From the NCBI GenBank assembly GCA_016787225.1, contig JAEUUY010000027.1:1-59967 (forward strand): a stretch of 59,967 nt of DNA, given 5' to 3'. Each line of letters starts with the position of its first letter. Position 1 is the first letter of the stretch. The notes under the pieces are model-generated. The model worked only from the letters and a program-made list of their open reading frames with translations, did no database searches and was not told the DNA's origin. A program made the position numbers and the translations under genes. This document shows, in pieces, positions 7,931 through 16,449 of this stretch. Source of the DNA: Chitinophagales bacterium. GTDB lineage: Bacteria; Bacteroidota; Bacteroidia; Chitinophagales; JADJOU01.

Positions 7931-9280
7931 ATGAAACAAAAATTACTCTTATCCGCTTTCTTTTATTCCAGTGTTATTGCACTGCTAGGTCAGAATGGCA
8001 CACGTCCAGACGCAGCTAAGGTTATTATAGGTTCAGAAGTTGTTCGAACTATTAATGTCTTAGTCAATGATAATGCAGTAACAAGTAAAATATATCAATT
8101 AGATACAGTTTATAAAACGTCTACTAAAAACTTTATCGTTAATAAAGTAGGACAAAATGCAACATACCAGGATAAAGACCATGGCTCTCAAAATGATACT
8201 TTTTATTATATTGCTAAGGATATTAATTCTGGGTTGTTCGATACAAACTCGGTAGTCATTACAAAGGATTTTCAAAGTCAGGATCTTTTTCCAGGAGACG
8301 CTAATAAAGATAATATATGCAATAATGTTGATGTGCTAAATATAGGAATAGCCTATGGCATCAATGAGATGCCACGTGAAGGTAAATATTTGACGGATTC
8401 TTGGATTAAAGTAGCAGCCTATGATTGGACACTAACCAATATGAAGAGTAATTATCGCTTCTCGGATGCAAATGGTGATGGCACTGTAGATAGTCTGGGA
8501 GATATTGGTACTATTTATAAAAACTATCACCAAAGAAATGGATTTTATAATGTACACTATAGTCCTTTAGGTGGCGAGAGTTTTCAAATTATTGCACCAG
8601 ATACCGTGAAGTTTGATTCTAGCAAAGTTAGTTTCACTATCAAAATAAATCTTGGAAGTGTGACTAAAGCTATTGAAAGTGCATATGGAATTGCATTTAC
8701 AGTGAAGTATGATCCAACACATTTAAGTGCTAATAATCTTAATTTTAGTGCCAGTAATTGGTTTAAAGATAATGCGAAAACATTGAACTTTAATAGAATC
8801 AATGCTGGTGAGGGGGAGATTGACATTACGATAGTGCGAAAATCAGGAGTGGGTAGTGTAGGAGCCGGAGAGCTTGGCGTTATCGATATTATTGATATGG
8901 ATGTTCTTGGCGGTATTTTCGATAGAATCACTACTAGTTTTGAAATTACCAAACCAGTTTTAATCGATTCAGTCTATAACGTTCTGCCCGTTACTTTGCC
9001 TGCGCCGAAGCCTGTGCATGTGATCAAAAAATCGTCTAGTCAAATTAGCAATTCGCAAAAAGGATCAGGTCTCAGGTATTTCCTACAAGATCAAAGATTG
9101 ACTATGAGAAATGAAAATATAAAACCAATAGAAGTAAGTATTTTCAATATTCTAGGAAAAGAAATATCAAAGAAAATAATAGCACCTAGTCAAACTATAG
9201 AGGCAGATACTGAACTATGGTCTTCGGGAATATACTTCCTGAGAACTGCGAATGAAGCTTATAAAATTTCTGTGAAATAG
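7931..9280 (+). CDS. Secreted dockerin-like protein with T9SS sorting domain
   Basis: A 449-residue exported protein. A GTG at 7850 would extend it by 27 residues, but the ATG at 7931 gives a proper signal peptide (MKQKLLLSAFFYSS, ending LLGQ) and is preferred. Two calcium-loop repeats of dockerin type are visible: GDANKDNICNNVDVLNIG and SDANGDGTVDSLGDIGTIY, separated by about 60 residues. They are followed by a cohesin-like beta domain (KFDSSKVSFTIKINL to the ELGVIDIIDM region) and a C-terminal T9SS type A sorting domain (VSIFNILGKEIS, then SSGIYFLR). The protein is probably secreted and anchored or released at the cell surface. Its binding partner is not evident in the window. Confidence 0.82.
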   Translation: MKQKLLLSAFFYSSVIALLGQNGTRPDAAKVIIGSEVVRTINVLVNDNAVTSKIYQLDTVYKTSTKNFIVNKVGQNATYQDKDHGSQNDTFYYIAKDINSGLFDTNSVVITKDFQSQDLFPGDANKDNICNNVDVLNIGIAYGINEMPREGKYLTDSWIKVAAYDWTLTNMKSNYRFSDANGDGTVDSLGDIGTIYKNYHQRNGFYNVHYSPLGGESFQIIAPDTVKFDSSKVSFTIKINLGSVTKAIESAYGIAFTVKYDPTHLSANNLNFSASNWFKDNAKTLNFNRINAGEGEIDITIVRKSGVGSVGAGELGVIDIIDMDVLGGIFDRITTSFEITKPVLIDSVYNVLPVTLPAPKPVHVIKKSSSQISNSQKGSGLRYFLQDQRLTMRNENIKPIEVSIFNILGKEISKKIIAPSQTIEADTELWSSGIYFLRTANEAYKISVK

Positions 9281-9356
9281 ACGTAAACGTTGAGCTCCAA
9301 AACTAGAAATCTTTACTATACATAATCGAAAACCTACTGATTCATTGGTTAAAGTT

Positions 9357-9374
9357 CGCCCTCTTCGGAGGGCG
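9357..9374 (+). terminator. Hairpin with UUCG tetraloop after the dockerin-like gene
   Basis: CGCCCTC (9357-9363), loop TTCG, GAGGGCG (9368-9374): a perfect 7-base GC-rich stem closed by the extra-stable C(UUCG)G loop. The following T-tract is weak (TTCTATT), so it may stall rather than fully terminate transcription. Confidence 0.65.
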
Positions 9375-9418
9375 TTCTATTAATCGGATAAATTAGTATT
9401 AAATTAAAAAATTGTCAG

Positions 9419-9426
9419 TATATTTG
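9419..9426 (+). promoter_or_regulatory. -7 box immediately before the copper-type cassette
   Basis: TATATTTG fits the -7 consensus but ends only 6 bases before the ATG at 9433, so transcription would begin at or next to the start codon, giving a nearly leaderless message. No -33 TTG at standard distance. Confidence 0.45.
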
Positions 9427-9432
9427 TGCTGT

Positions 9433-9825
9433 ATGAAACGAGTTATATCAGCTTTTTTGCTCTTCATGATTCTCTTGCCAGGGATAGCAAAACTAGTCTA
9501 TATAGCCTACTGGAATATAGAGCAGGATTGGATAGAAAAAACCTATTGTGAAAACATCGATAAGCCCGAAATGGAATGTCATGGGAAATGTCATTTAGCG
9601 AAGGCATTAGAAATAATAGAGAAAAACAGCCAAGATAATTCAGAGAAAAGTCTTCCCTTTTGGGATAAACTAGCGGAGATATTTATTTACACAGAGGACC
9701 TTATTTCGACATTTTCTTTTTTTAATCATTTGACCGAAAACTCTTTGCTAGCTAGTGATAATTTTTATTTTTACGATAATTATCATCATACTAGACTGAA
9801 TCGTATTTTTCACCCTCCTTGTTAA
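9433..9825 (+). CDS. Small exported Cys-motif protein (C-x9-CHGKC)
   Basis: A 130-residue protein with an N-terminal hydrophobic signal or anchor (residues 5-27). It carries C39 and a CHGKCH motif at 49-54. Short Bacteroidota proteins with this CxGKC pattern are, as far as I recall, often found beside copper-related transporters. A TTG at 9412 would add 7 unconvincing residues; the ATG at 9433 is preferred. It heads a same-strand set with a CDICG barrel, an MbnP-like and an MbnH-like protein, so a role in metal (copper) binding or delivery in the envelope is a reasonable inference. The tail is aromatic and His-rich (YDNYHHTR) and ends PPC. Confidence 0.65.
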   Translation: MKRVISAFLLFMILLPGIAKLVYIAYWNIEQDWIEKTYCENIDKPEMECHGKCHLAKALEIIEKNSQDNSEKSLPFWDKLAEIFIYTEDLISTFSFFNHLTENSLLASDNFYFYDNYHHTRLNRIFHPPC

Positions 9826-9894
9826 GTTGAATTTTATAATGTCATCAATAGGTTAAAGCTTGTTATGCTGCAACCTATCATTGTTTCAACTTAA
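9822..9894 (+). promoter_or_regulatory. Nested inverted repeats between two cassette genes
   Basis: TTAAGTTGAA (9822-9831) and TTCAACTTAA (9885-9894) form a perfect 10-base outer stem. Inside, ATAGGTT (9848-9854) pairs with AACCTAT (9872-9878). The outer stem includes the stop codon of the upstream gene and ends 9 bases before the next ATG. It could be a weak terminator, an RNA processing site or a translational control element. Confidence 0.5.
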
Positions 9895-9903
9895 ATCAAA
9901 TAA

Positions 9904-10797
9904 ATGTCATATAAAATTTTATGGCTTTTGTTTATCATTGGATTCCAAGAATTGAATGCCTGTGATATATGCGGCAATAATCCCAACTCGATGTATATCG
10001 GATTATTACCTAATTATTCCAGTCATTTCATAGGTATCAAGCATAGATATGTCAGATTTGATACAGAACATAATGATAAACAAGAGTTCGGCAAAGATGC
10101 ACTCAATGAATGGAATCTTTGGGGTAGATATCAATTGTCTAGAAAGATACAAATTTATGCTACTGTTCCTTATCTGGTTACAGACCGTGTGGACAATCAT
10201 AATGATTATACTATACACGGTTTGGGCGATATCTCCATTCTAGCAAACTATACTCTGATTGATAATTCTGATAGCATGAATACCAAGACTTATCATCTTT
10301 TGCAATCAGGATTAGGTGTAAAATTACCAACTGGTCAGAGCGATATCATAGCCAATAGCAATACGGTTATTCCTATGCTACAGCTCGGCACAGGTTCTGC
10401 AGATTTGCTCGCCAATATATTTTATATGATGCGTTCTAAAAAATTGGGTTGGAGTATTGATGGCAATTATAAATGGAATACTACAGGCACCAATGCATAC
10501 CGAATGGGAAATAGTTTAAATATGAACCTACGAGGTTTTTATTGGTATCAAACACCAAAAATGGCTTGGGTGCCAAATCTCGGTCTCAGCTGGGAACATA
10601 ACGAATCCAATATAGACCGAGGAGTGAAAAATGAACTCACAGGAGGTAATAGTATCCTCGGAGCAATTGGTGTCAACTGGTTTAAAGGTAAAATTTCTAT
10701 CGGTGGCCAAGTATTCATTCCCATGTATCAAAATATAAACTCTGGTTTTACTCAAGGTAGCATTCGAGTATCGAGTCAAATAAACTATTTCTTTTAA
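9904..10797 (+). CDS. CDICG-motif outer-membrane barrel protein
   Basis: A 297-residue exported protein. A signal peptide (residues 4-18) is followed at once by ACDICGNN, a Cys-pair motif at the mature N-terminus. The remainder is amphipathic strand after strand, with GDISILANYTL and GVKLPTGQSD of the kind seen in outer-membrane transporter-like barrels, ending in INYFF. Proteins with this N-terminal Cys motif occur next to MbnP/MbnH genes, and here both follow directly. Likely role: outer-membrane passage or binding of a metal, probably copper. The substrate is inferred from neighbours only. Confidence 0.72.
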   Translation: MSYKILWLLFIIGFQELNACDICGNNPNSMYIGLLPNYSSHFIGIKHRYVRFDTEHNDKQEFGKDALNEWNLWGRYQLSRKIQIYATVPYLVTDRVDNHNDYTIHGLGDISILANYTLIDNSDSMNTKTYHLLQSGLGVKLPTGQSDIIANSNTVIPMLQLGTGSADLLANIFYMMRSKKLGWSIDGNYKWNTTGTNAYRMGNSLNMNLRGFYWYQTPKMAWVPNLGLSWEHNESNIDRGVKNELTGGNSILGAIGVNWFKGKISIGGQVFIPMYQNINSGFTQGSIRVSSQINYFF

Positions 10798-10815
10798 TTA
10801 TTAAATTATAAACAA

Positions 10816-11610
10816 ATGAAAAAATCAATTTTAATTCCAATAATATTTACAATCATATACACCATTAATTCTTGTACAAAAGATTCTCCTAGTAATGACG
10901 GTGGTACAATTAAGTTAGAGTTTGACCATCAAGTGAATGGTACAGCCATGCAGTATAACAAAGACTATGTGAACGCTGCTGGCGAAACTATGAAATTCAC
11001 TTTATTCAAATACTATATAAGTAATGTTTCTCTGGTAAGAGCAGACGGGTCTGTTTATACTTTACCTAAAGATGAATGCTATTTTTTAATCGAAGAACCA
11101 ACGACTGGTGCTAATCCATTAATTACCTTAAAGAATATACCTACTGGAGAGTACAAAGAAGTCCGATTCATAGTAGGCGTAGATAGTCTTAAAAATTGTG
11201 CGCCATTAAGCGAGCGGACGGGTGCTTTGGATCCTGCAAGTTCAGGAATGTACTGGGCATGGAATAGTGGATATATATTTCTAAAAGTAGAGGGCAAATC
11301 ACCTGCGGTAGCAGGTAATCCAGGAGCCACAAGTGATAATTTTATTTATCATATAGGGTTATTTGGTGGCTACTCTTCTCCTACAGTTAATAATATCAAA
11401 TCCATTTCATTGAGTAAGACTGGAGAAACGGCCAAAGTCTCTTCTAGCATTTCACCACAAGTACATATTGTCGTAGAAGTAATGGAAATATTTAAAAATC
11501 CTACTGCATTTAGCATAGCTGCAAAACCTACCATTCATGTCGATCCAGCGTCCAAAACACTCGCTGACAATTATATGGATATGTTCTCAATAGATCATAT
11601 ACATAACTAG
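10816..11610 (+). CDS. MbnP-like copper-binding lipoprotein
   Basis: A 264-residue lipoprotein with a lipobox ending at C20 (TINSC). The mature part matches the MbnP family: LEFDHQVNG near 34-42, TLFKYYISNVSL (62-73), then GMYWAWNSGYIF (144-155) and FIYHIGLFGGY. In characterised MbnP, copper is bound with the help of kynurenines made from tryptophan by the diheme partner MbnH. W147 and W149 are the obvious conserved Trp here, and whether they are modified is not known. An MbnH-like gene follows 83 bases downstream by its preferred start, which strongly supports the call. The protein probably sits on the periplasmic side or on the outer membrane. Confidence 0.88.
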   Translation: MKKSILIPIIFTIIYTINSCTKDSPSNDGGTIKLEFDHQVNGTAMQYNKDYVNAAGETMKFTLFKYYISNVSLVRADGSVYTLPKDECYFLIEEPTTGANPLITLKNIPTGEYKEVRFIVGVDSLKNCAPLSERTGALDPASSGMYWAWNSGYIFLKVEGKSPAVAGNPGATSDNFIYHIGLFGGYSSPTVNNIKSISLSKTGETAKVSSSISPQVHIVVEVMEIFKNPTAFSIAAKPTIHVDPASKTLADNYMDMFSIDHIHN

Positions 11611-11693
11611 TTTTAAATATGACTACTAGGAGATTTCGAGTTTCTTTCTTTCAATCCAAATCTCCTAGTTTTCCTTTCAGTTATTTAATATTA

Positions 11694-12677
11694 ATGTTTT
11701 ATAGAGTAATATTTTTTGTTGTCATATTTTTAATATTTGCCTGCAATCAAGGTAGTAATTGGTATTATGACCTACCCAAACATTTCCCTAGACCCAACTA
11801 TGCCCTCAAGCTAGACCCAGATAAATTCGAACTTGGAAAGCAGTTGTTTTTCGACCCTATATTTTCAAAAGACAGTACGATTTCATGCGCTAGTTGCCAT
11901 AGACAAGATTTCGCATTTTCAGATTCTAGACCATTCAGTCAAGGAGTTCGCGGACAGCTAGGCAAGCGCAATGCCCCTGCCTTGCAAAATTTGATGTGGT
12001 CTAAAAGTTTTTTCTGGGATGGAGGCGTAGGAAATATAGATCTCATTCCACTCAATCCTATCACGAATGTTAAAGAATTGGATGAATCTATGCCAAACAT
12101 AGTTTATAAGATAAACCGTGCTAAAACGTATAGCGTACTTGCCAAAAAAATGTTTCAATCCGATACCCTGAACTCTTATCAACTATTAGAAGCACTTACC
12201 CATTTTCAGGCAGCCTTGATTTCTGATAGGAGTAAATTTGATTATTATATACAGGGAAAAGTAAAATTGAATGCAGATGAAATGCAAGGTTATCAAATCT
12301 TTCAAACAAAGTGTGGACAATGCCATGAAGGTCATTTACAATCTAATTATAGCTTCCGAAATAATGGTATATATAAACCCAGCGATACCGATCTAGGGCG
12401 CTATGAAATATCATTGATTGAGAGCGATAAAGGAAAATTTAAAGTGCCTAGTCTCCGTAATGTAGAGTTGACAGCGCCTTACATGCATAATAGTACGCTA
12501 GCAAGCTTGGAAGAAGTTCTAAATCATTATGAAAAGGGTATCAATTTCTCTCCTAGTTTGGACTCTAGCTTGAAAAATGGGATATCCTTTCAGGTAGGGG
12601 AAAAAGAAAAAATCATAGTCTTTCTTAAAACCCTCACAGATAGAGAGTTTTTGAAAAATGAAATGTATAAACGATGA
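11694..12677 (+). CDS. MbnH-like diheme cytochrome c peroxidase family lipoprotein
   Basis: A 327-residue protein of the di-haem cytochrome c peroxidase / MauG family. There are two haem-c sites: CASCH at residues 65-69 and CGQCH at 207-211. KVPSLRNVELTAPYMHN near the C-terminus is the usual family motif. The N-terminus is a lipoprotein signal (FLIFAC, C17). A longer start at 11619 would add 25 residues before the signal peptide and is disfavoured. Together with the upstream MbnP-like gene it most likely oxidises MbnP tryptophans to kynurenine, rather than acting as a bulk peroxide-removing enzyme; that is inference from the gene pair. Confidence 0.87.
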   Translation: MFYRVIFFVVIFLIFACNQGSNWYYDLPKHFPRPNYALKLDPDKFELGKQLFFDPIFSKDSTISCASCHRQDFAFSDSRPFSQGVRGQLGKRNAPALQNLMWSKSFFWDGGVGNIDLIPLNPITNVKELDESMPNIVYKINRAKTYSVLAKKMFQSDTLNSYQLLEALTHFQAALISDRSKFDYYIQGKVKLNADEMQGYQIFQTKCGQCHEGHLQSNYSFRNNGIYKPSDTDLGRYEISLIESDKGKFKVPSLRNVELTAPYMHNSTLASLEEVLNHYEKGINFSPSLDSSLKNGISFQVGEKEKIIVFLKTLTDREFLKNEMYKR

Positions 12678-12955
12678 TACTAATACCAATAGCGGTTTAT
12701 AAATGGTCCAACCCATTTTAAAACCTTGCTATGGTAAATGCCGTAGCTGTATTTGTTAAGTACAATGAGCCGCGACATTGGACTATTACTAATACGCTTA
12801 CGGTATAAAATCTCTATTAGCAAGCAATAGATATGAAGTTCTTTACATTAAACTAAAAATATGCTGCCCTTAAACTTTTTTTTATAGTTTTACGTTTCTT
12901 CACTGCGTTTTAGTTCCTATTTGAGGATAGGAGAGAGAACTATAGTGTAAAGATT
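12678..12955. other. Non-coding stretch with one hairpin
   Basis: No convincing gene. TAGTTC (12911-12916) and GAACTA (12937-12942) enclose TCCTAT/ATAGGA (12915-12920 and 12927-12932), giving a bulged hairpin just before the methyltransferase gene. CTAATACCAAT (12680-12690) followed by TTTATAAAT recurs at 35942-35968. Confidence 0.4.
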
Positions 12956-13729
12956 ATGCAATCAATGAGTTATAATGTAAGTCAATATTGGGAAGAAGTA
13001 GCCCAAAGAATAAAATCGAGAGAAGCTGGAAATGTCATCGCAGGTGATGATGAGCCCTATTATGTATATAAGCGAAAGCTTTCACAGGACATCCTTCGAA
13101 CCTTTGATATCAAAGACAAAACGATATTAGAACTTGGTTTTGGTGCCGGAGGAAACTTGATAGAATTTGCTAAAATGCATCCTGCAAAAATATATGGTGC
13201 AGATCGCTCCAAGACCATGTATGATTTATCTAGTGGTTTGATGGGAGATATCCCTAATTTGGAGCTTCATTTGATTCAAAATGAAACCCTGCCCTTTGCA
13301 GATAGATCTATAGATATGGTTTTTACCATAACGGTACTTCAGCATAATACAGATGAAAAATCTCTTCAAAAAATTATTCATGAACTATGTAGAGTAGCTA
13401 AAGAAAAAGTTGTTATTTCAGAGCGTATTGAAACACCAATGCGTGGCGATGAACTTTGTATGGGTCGTCCTATAGCTTATTATCAAAATATATTTGAGGC
13501 TAATGGCTTCTACCTCAGTAAAGTTGAGTTTTTAAAATTACAAGCGAGCTATTATGTTTGTGGAGCTATACGAAAACTATTGAATCCGCGAACGAGAAGG
13601 GAAGGAGAGCCATTGACTTCGTTCTCACTGATGCTGCAATCATTAACACTTCCTTTCACAAAGATTTTAGATAAAATCATACCTTCTCATAGAGACCTAG
13701 CCTATCTTGAGTTTGAATGGAAAAAGTAG
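12956..13729 (+). CDS. Class I SAM-dependent methyltransferase
   Basis: A 257-residue soluble protein with the Rossmann-type SAM-binding motif ILELGFGAGGNL (about residues 57-68), an acidic residue at the end of the second strand (IYGADRS) and post-motif DMVFTITVLQHN. The substrate cannot be inferred: the C-terminal half has no diagnostic motif, and neither neighbour suggests a pathway. The start is ATG 12956 (MQSMSYN); the internal ATG at 12965 is an equally possible start. Confidence 0.85.
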   Translation: MQSMSYNVSQYWEEVAQRIKSREAGNVIAGDDEPYYVYKRKLSQDILRTFDIKDKTILELGFGAGGNLIEFAKMHPAKIYGADRSKTMYDLSSGLMGDIPNLELHLIQNETLPFADRSIDMVFTITVLQHNTDEKSLQKIIHELCRVAKEKVVISERIETPMRGDELCMGRPIAYYQNIFEANGFYLSKVEFLKLQASYYVCGAIRKLLNPRTRREGEPLTSFSLMLQSLTLPFTKILDKIIPSHRDLAYLEFEWKK

Positions 13730-13854
13730 TAAAAAGAGAGTAAATTCTATTTCTTTTACTTTTCCTTTTTTGTTCATATGAATGGGTTTTACATTTATTT
13801 TCATTTCTATTTTGACATTTCAATTATCTTAGCCACATATAAATTTTTTCAATC

Positions 13855-14298
13855 ATGATAAACAAAGTAATATTATTAGGAAACGTGGGCAAAGACCCTG
13901 AAGTAAAGCAATTTGATAATGGATCTGTTGCTAATTTTAGCTTGGCTACAAGCGAATCGTACAAAGATAAAAGTGGGGAACGGGTAAAAAGAACGGAATG
14001 GCATAATATTACCGTGGGCACTCCCGCACTAGTCGATATTGTGAGCAAATATGTCAAAAAAGGAGATTTACTTTATCTGGAAGGTAAAATTAGAACGCGC
14101 GAATATGAAAAAGAAGGGCAAAAAAGATATATCACGGAAATACGCGTAGACACCATACAGCTGATGCCAAAGGGTCAAAATAGTGGTGCAAGCAGTCCTG
14201 CAGGAGACGCTATACCTGAGCAAAAAAATGCTGCTAGTTCACCAACACCAGATTTCGTCTCCGATGCAGTAAGTATGGATGATGATTTACCTTTCTAA
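13855..14298 (+). CDS. ssb: Single-stranded DNA-binding protein
   Basis: A 147-residue SSB. The OB-fold begins MINKVILLGNVGKDPEVK and includes EWHNITV and GDLLYLEGKIRTR. A flexible Pro/Ser/Ala-rich linker follows, and the acidic tip DDDLPF ends the chain, the conserved docking peptide for replication and repair partners. The gene lies 43 bases upstream of serS on the same strand. TATCTTAG at 13825-13832 is a near-consensus -7 box, but its nearest TTG is only 10 bases away, so the promoter is unsure. Confidence 0.97.
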   Translation: MINKVILLGNVGKDPEVKQFDNGSVANFSLATSESYKDKSGERVKRTEWHNITVGTPALVDIVSKYVKKGDLLYLEGKIRTREYEKEGQKRYITEIRVDTIQLMPKGQNSGASSPAGDAIPEQKNAASSPTPDFVSDAVSMDDDLPF

Positions 14299-14341
14299 AA
14301 ATTAATTTTAATATAAATAACTAGCCTTAGAGGCGGAATAC

Positions 14342-15610
14342 ATGATTCCTATTCAAAAAATCAGAGCACATAAAGAAGATATCGCTGTTAAACTAAAGAA
14401 AAAGCATTTCTCTCAACTCCATTTACTAGACGAGGTCCTTCGGTTAGATGATAACCGTAAATCCGCACAGCGTGAACTGGATCAGCTCCTAGCCCAATCA
14501 AATCAGTTTTCTAAACATATTCCAATTCTAATGAAAGAAGGGAAAAAAGAAGAAGCTGAAAAATTAAAAATGGAATCAGCAAATCTCAAATCGGCTACAC
14601 AGGCATATAGCGATGAAATGCGCAGACTAGAGCAAGATATTCAGGATGTGCTAGCGCAAATACCGAATATTCCGCATGAAAAGGTAGGCTATGGTAGCTC
14701 AGCAGATGACAATGTTACAGTTCGAACTGGAGGCCAAATTCCTACTCTGATAGATGGGGCGGTTCCTCATTGGGAACTGACAAAAAAGTATGATATCATC
14801 GATTTTGATTTAGGAGTAAAACTAACTGGCGCTGGTTTCCCAGTCTTTAAAGGAAAAGGGGCTAAGTTAGAGCGCGCATTGATTCAGTATTTTCTCGATA
14901 AGGCTACCGAAGCAGGATATCTAGAAATTATTCCTCCATTGATGGTCAATGAAGACTCTGCCTTTGCCACTGGGCAATTACCAGATAAAGAAGGGCAGAT
15001 GTATCAGAATCATGATGGATTCTATATGATACCTACTTCGGAGGTTCCAGTAACCAATATTTATCGCGATGTGGTCATACCAGAAACGGATTTACCTATA
15101 AAATTAACGGCTTATTCGCAATGTTTTAGACGCGAAGCAGGTTCTTACGGTAAGGATGTGAGAGGACTCAATCGATTACATCAATTTGATAAGGTAGAAA
15201 TAGTTCAACTAGTAAAACCCGAAACATCCTATGCAACTCTTGAGAATATGACTTCGCATGTGGAGAATATATTAATAGAATTAGGATTGCCATATCGAAT
15301 TTTACTACTATGTGGTGGAGATATGAGTTTTGCATCTGCCTTCACATATGATTTAGAAGTGTATTCCGCAGCTCAAGAAAAATGGCTAGAGGTGAGTTCT
15401 GTTTCAAATTTTGAAGACTTCCAAGCCAATAGACTTAAAGCGCGATTTAAAAATACTGAAGGTAAAATAGAGCTTTGTCATACGCTGAATGGATCGGCAT
15501 TGGCATTGCCTAGAATTGTCGCAGCTATTCTCGAAAATAATCAGACCGAAAAGGGAATTCAAATACCTAAAGTTTTAGTTCCTTATACTAAATTTGAATA
15601 TATAGATTAA
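14342..15610 (+). CDS. serS: Seryl-tRNA synthetase
   Basis: A 422-residue class II aminoacyl-tRNA synthetase charging tRNA-Ser. The N-terminal ~110 residues form the long antiparallel coiled coil that grips the tRNA variable arm (rich in Lys/Glu/Leu, about 30-100). The catalytic core shows the motif 2 region QCFRREAGSYGKDVRGLNR and the motif 3 region LNGSALALPRIVAAILENNQ near the C-terminus. Length and order match the family. A purine-rich ribosome-binding stretch (GAGGCGG) lies about 8 bases before the ATG. Confidence 0.98.
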   Translation: MIPIQKIRAHKEDIAVKLKKKHFSQLHLLDEVLRLDDNRKSAQRELDQLLAQSNQFSKHIPILMKEGKKEEAEKLKMESANLKSATQAYSDEMRRLEQDIQDVLAQIPNIPHEKVGYGSSADDNVTVRTGGQIPTLIDGAVPHWELTKKYDIIDFDLGVKLTGAGFPVFKGKGAKLERALIQYFLDKATEAGYLEIIPPLMVNEDSAFATGQLPDKEGQMYQNHDGFYMIPTSEVPVTNIYRDVVIPETDLPIKLTAYSQCFRREAGSYGKDVRGLNRLHQFDKVEIVQLVKPETSYATLENMTSHVENILIELGLPYRILLLCGGDMSFASAFTYDLEVYSAAQEKWLEVSSVSNFEDFQANRLKARFKNTEGKIELCHTLNGSALALPRIVAAILENNQTEKGIQIPKVLVPYTKFEYID

Positions 15611-15652
15611 TTCTAAATCACTAATTTTACATAAACTTTAAATTTAAAAATC

Positions 15653-16345
15653 ATGAATCAATATTCTGAAATCGTATCACAAGCCTCACAATCTGAGCGA
15701 GCAGACTTCTATAAAAGAACCTATTTACACGTAGCATTAGCTGTATTAGCGTTTATGGTCGTAGAGAGTTTTTTACTTCGTTTTATTCCTGGAGAACTCA
15801 TCGCTATGATGTTTGGCGGTAGTTATGTTTGGCTTTTTATTATTGGATTATTTTGGTTAGGATCTTTTATCGCTAATAAATTTGCCTTCTCATTGAGCAG
15901 AAGTGCTCAGTACTTTGGACTAGGATTATATATCCTGCTTGAGGCAATCATTTTTTTACCTATGATTTATTTTGCTTTAGGATTTGAAGGTGCTGAAAAT
16001 GTAGTAATGCAAGCGACTGTATTGACTCTATCTATGTTTGGAGGTTTGACTGCATTGGTGTTTATGTCAGGCTACGATTTTTCTTTTTTACGCACGGGAA
16101 TTGTTATCGGTGGTTTTGTAGCATTGGGTTTAATAGTTGTAGCTTCTTTTTATGGTGGATTAAATTTAGGAGCGTGGTTCTCGCTTGCCATGGTTGTTTT
16201 GGCATCTGCAAGTATTTTATATCAGACTAGTCAAATTAAAGACCATTATACCACGAATCAGTATGTAGGAGCCTCTTTACAGATATTTGCTTCAATCATG
16301 CTACTATTTTGGTATTTGTTGAGGTTACTTTCTTCTAGAGACTAA
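15653..16345 (+). CDS. Bax inhibitor-1 / YccA family membrane protein
   Basis: A 230-residue protein with seven hydrophobic segments after a ~25-residue polar N-terminus, the layout of the BI-1/YccA/YetJ family (calcium-leak or protease-modulating membrane proteins). LTLSMFGGLTALVFMSGYDFSF and the late ASASILYQTSQI are family-like. In bacteria the role is not settled; homologs influence calcium flux or FtsH. It is followed by a strong terminator, so it ends the ssb-serS run or stands alone. Confidence 0.88.
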   Translation: MNQYSEIVSQASQSERADFYKRTYLHVALAVLAFMVVESFLLRFIPGELIAMMFGGSYVWLFIIGLFWLGSFIANKFAFSLSRSAQYFGLGLYILLEAIIFLPMIYFALGFEGAENVVMQATVLTLSMFGGLTALVFMSGYDFSFLRTGIVIGGFVALGLIVVASFYGGLNLGAWFSLAMVVLASASILYQTSQIKDHYTTNQYVGASLQIFASIMLLFWYLLRLLSSRD

Positions 16346-16369
16346 TCTTAAATTGAATTATATCAATAC

Positions 16370-16401
16370 AAGCTCCTATGATTTCATAGGAGCTTTTTTT
16401 T
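16370..16401 (+). terminator. Strong intrinsic terminator after the BI-1 gene
   Basis: AAGCTCCTATGA (16370-16381) pairs perfectly with TCATAGGAGCTT (16384-16395), followed by a run of T to 16401. The T-run also supplies the -33 element of the next promoter. Confidence 0.92.
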
Positions 16402-16431
16402 GTATGAACACTTATAAAATCTATAATTTTG
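16400..16431 (+). promoter_or_regulatory. Promoter of the prolyl oligopeptidase gene
   Basis: TTG at 16400-16402, 21-base spacer, TAATTTTG at 16424-16431. The start ATG at 16450 is 18 bases further on, so the leader is about 12 bases. The -33 element overlaps the end of the upstream terminator. Confidence 0.65.
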
Positions 16432-16449
16432 GACTTTTAAACCTATTTT

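Noticed and set aside
13812-13832. TTG and TATCTTAG as a promoter for ssb
   Set aside because: The spacer is only 10 bases, far shorter than the usual 17-23; at most the -7 box is meaningful.
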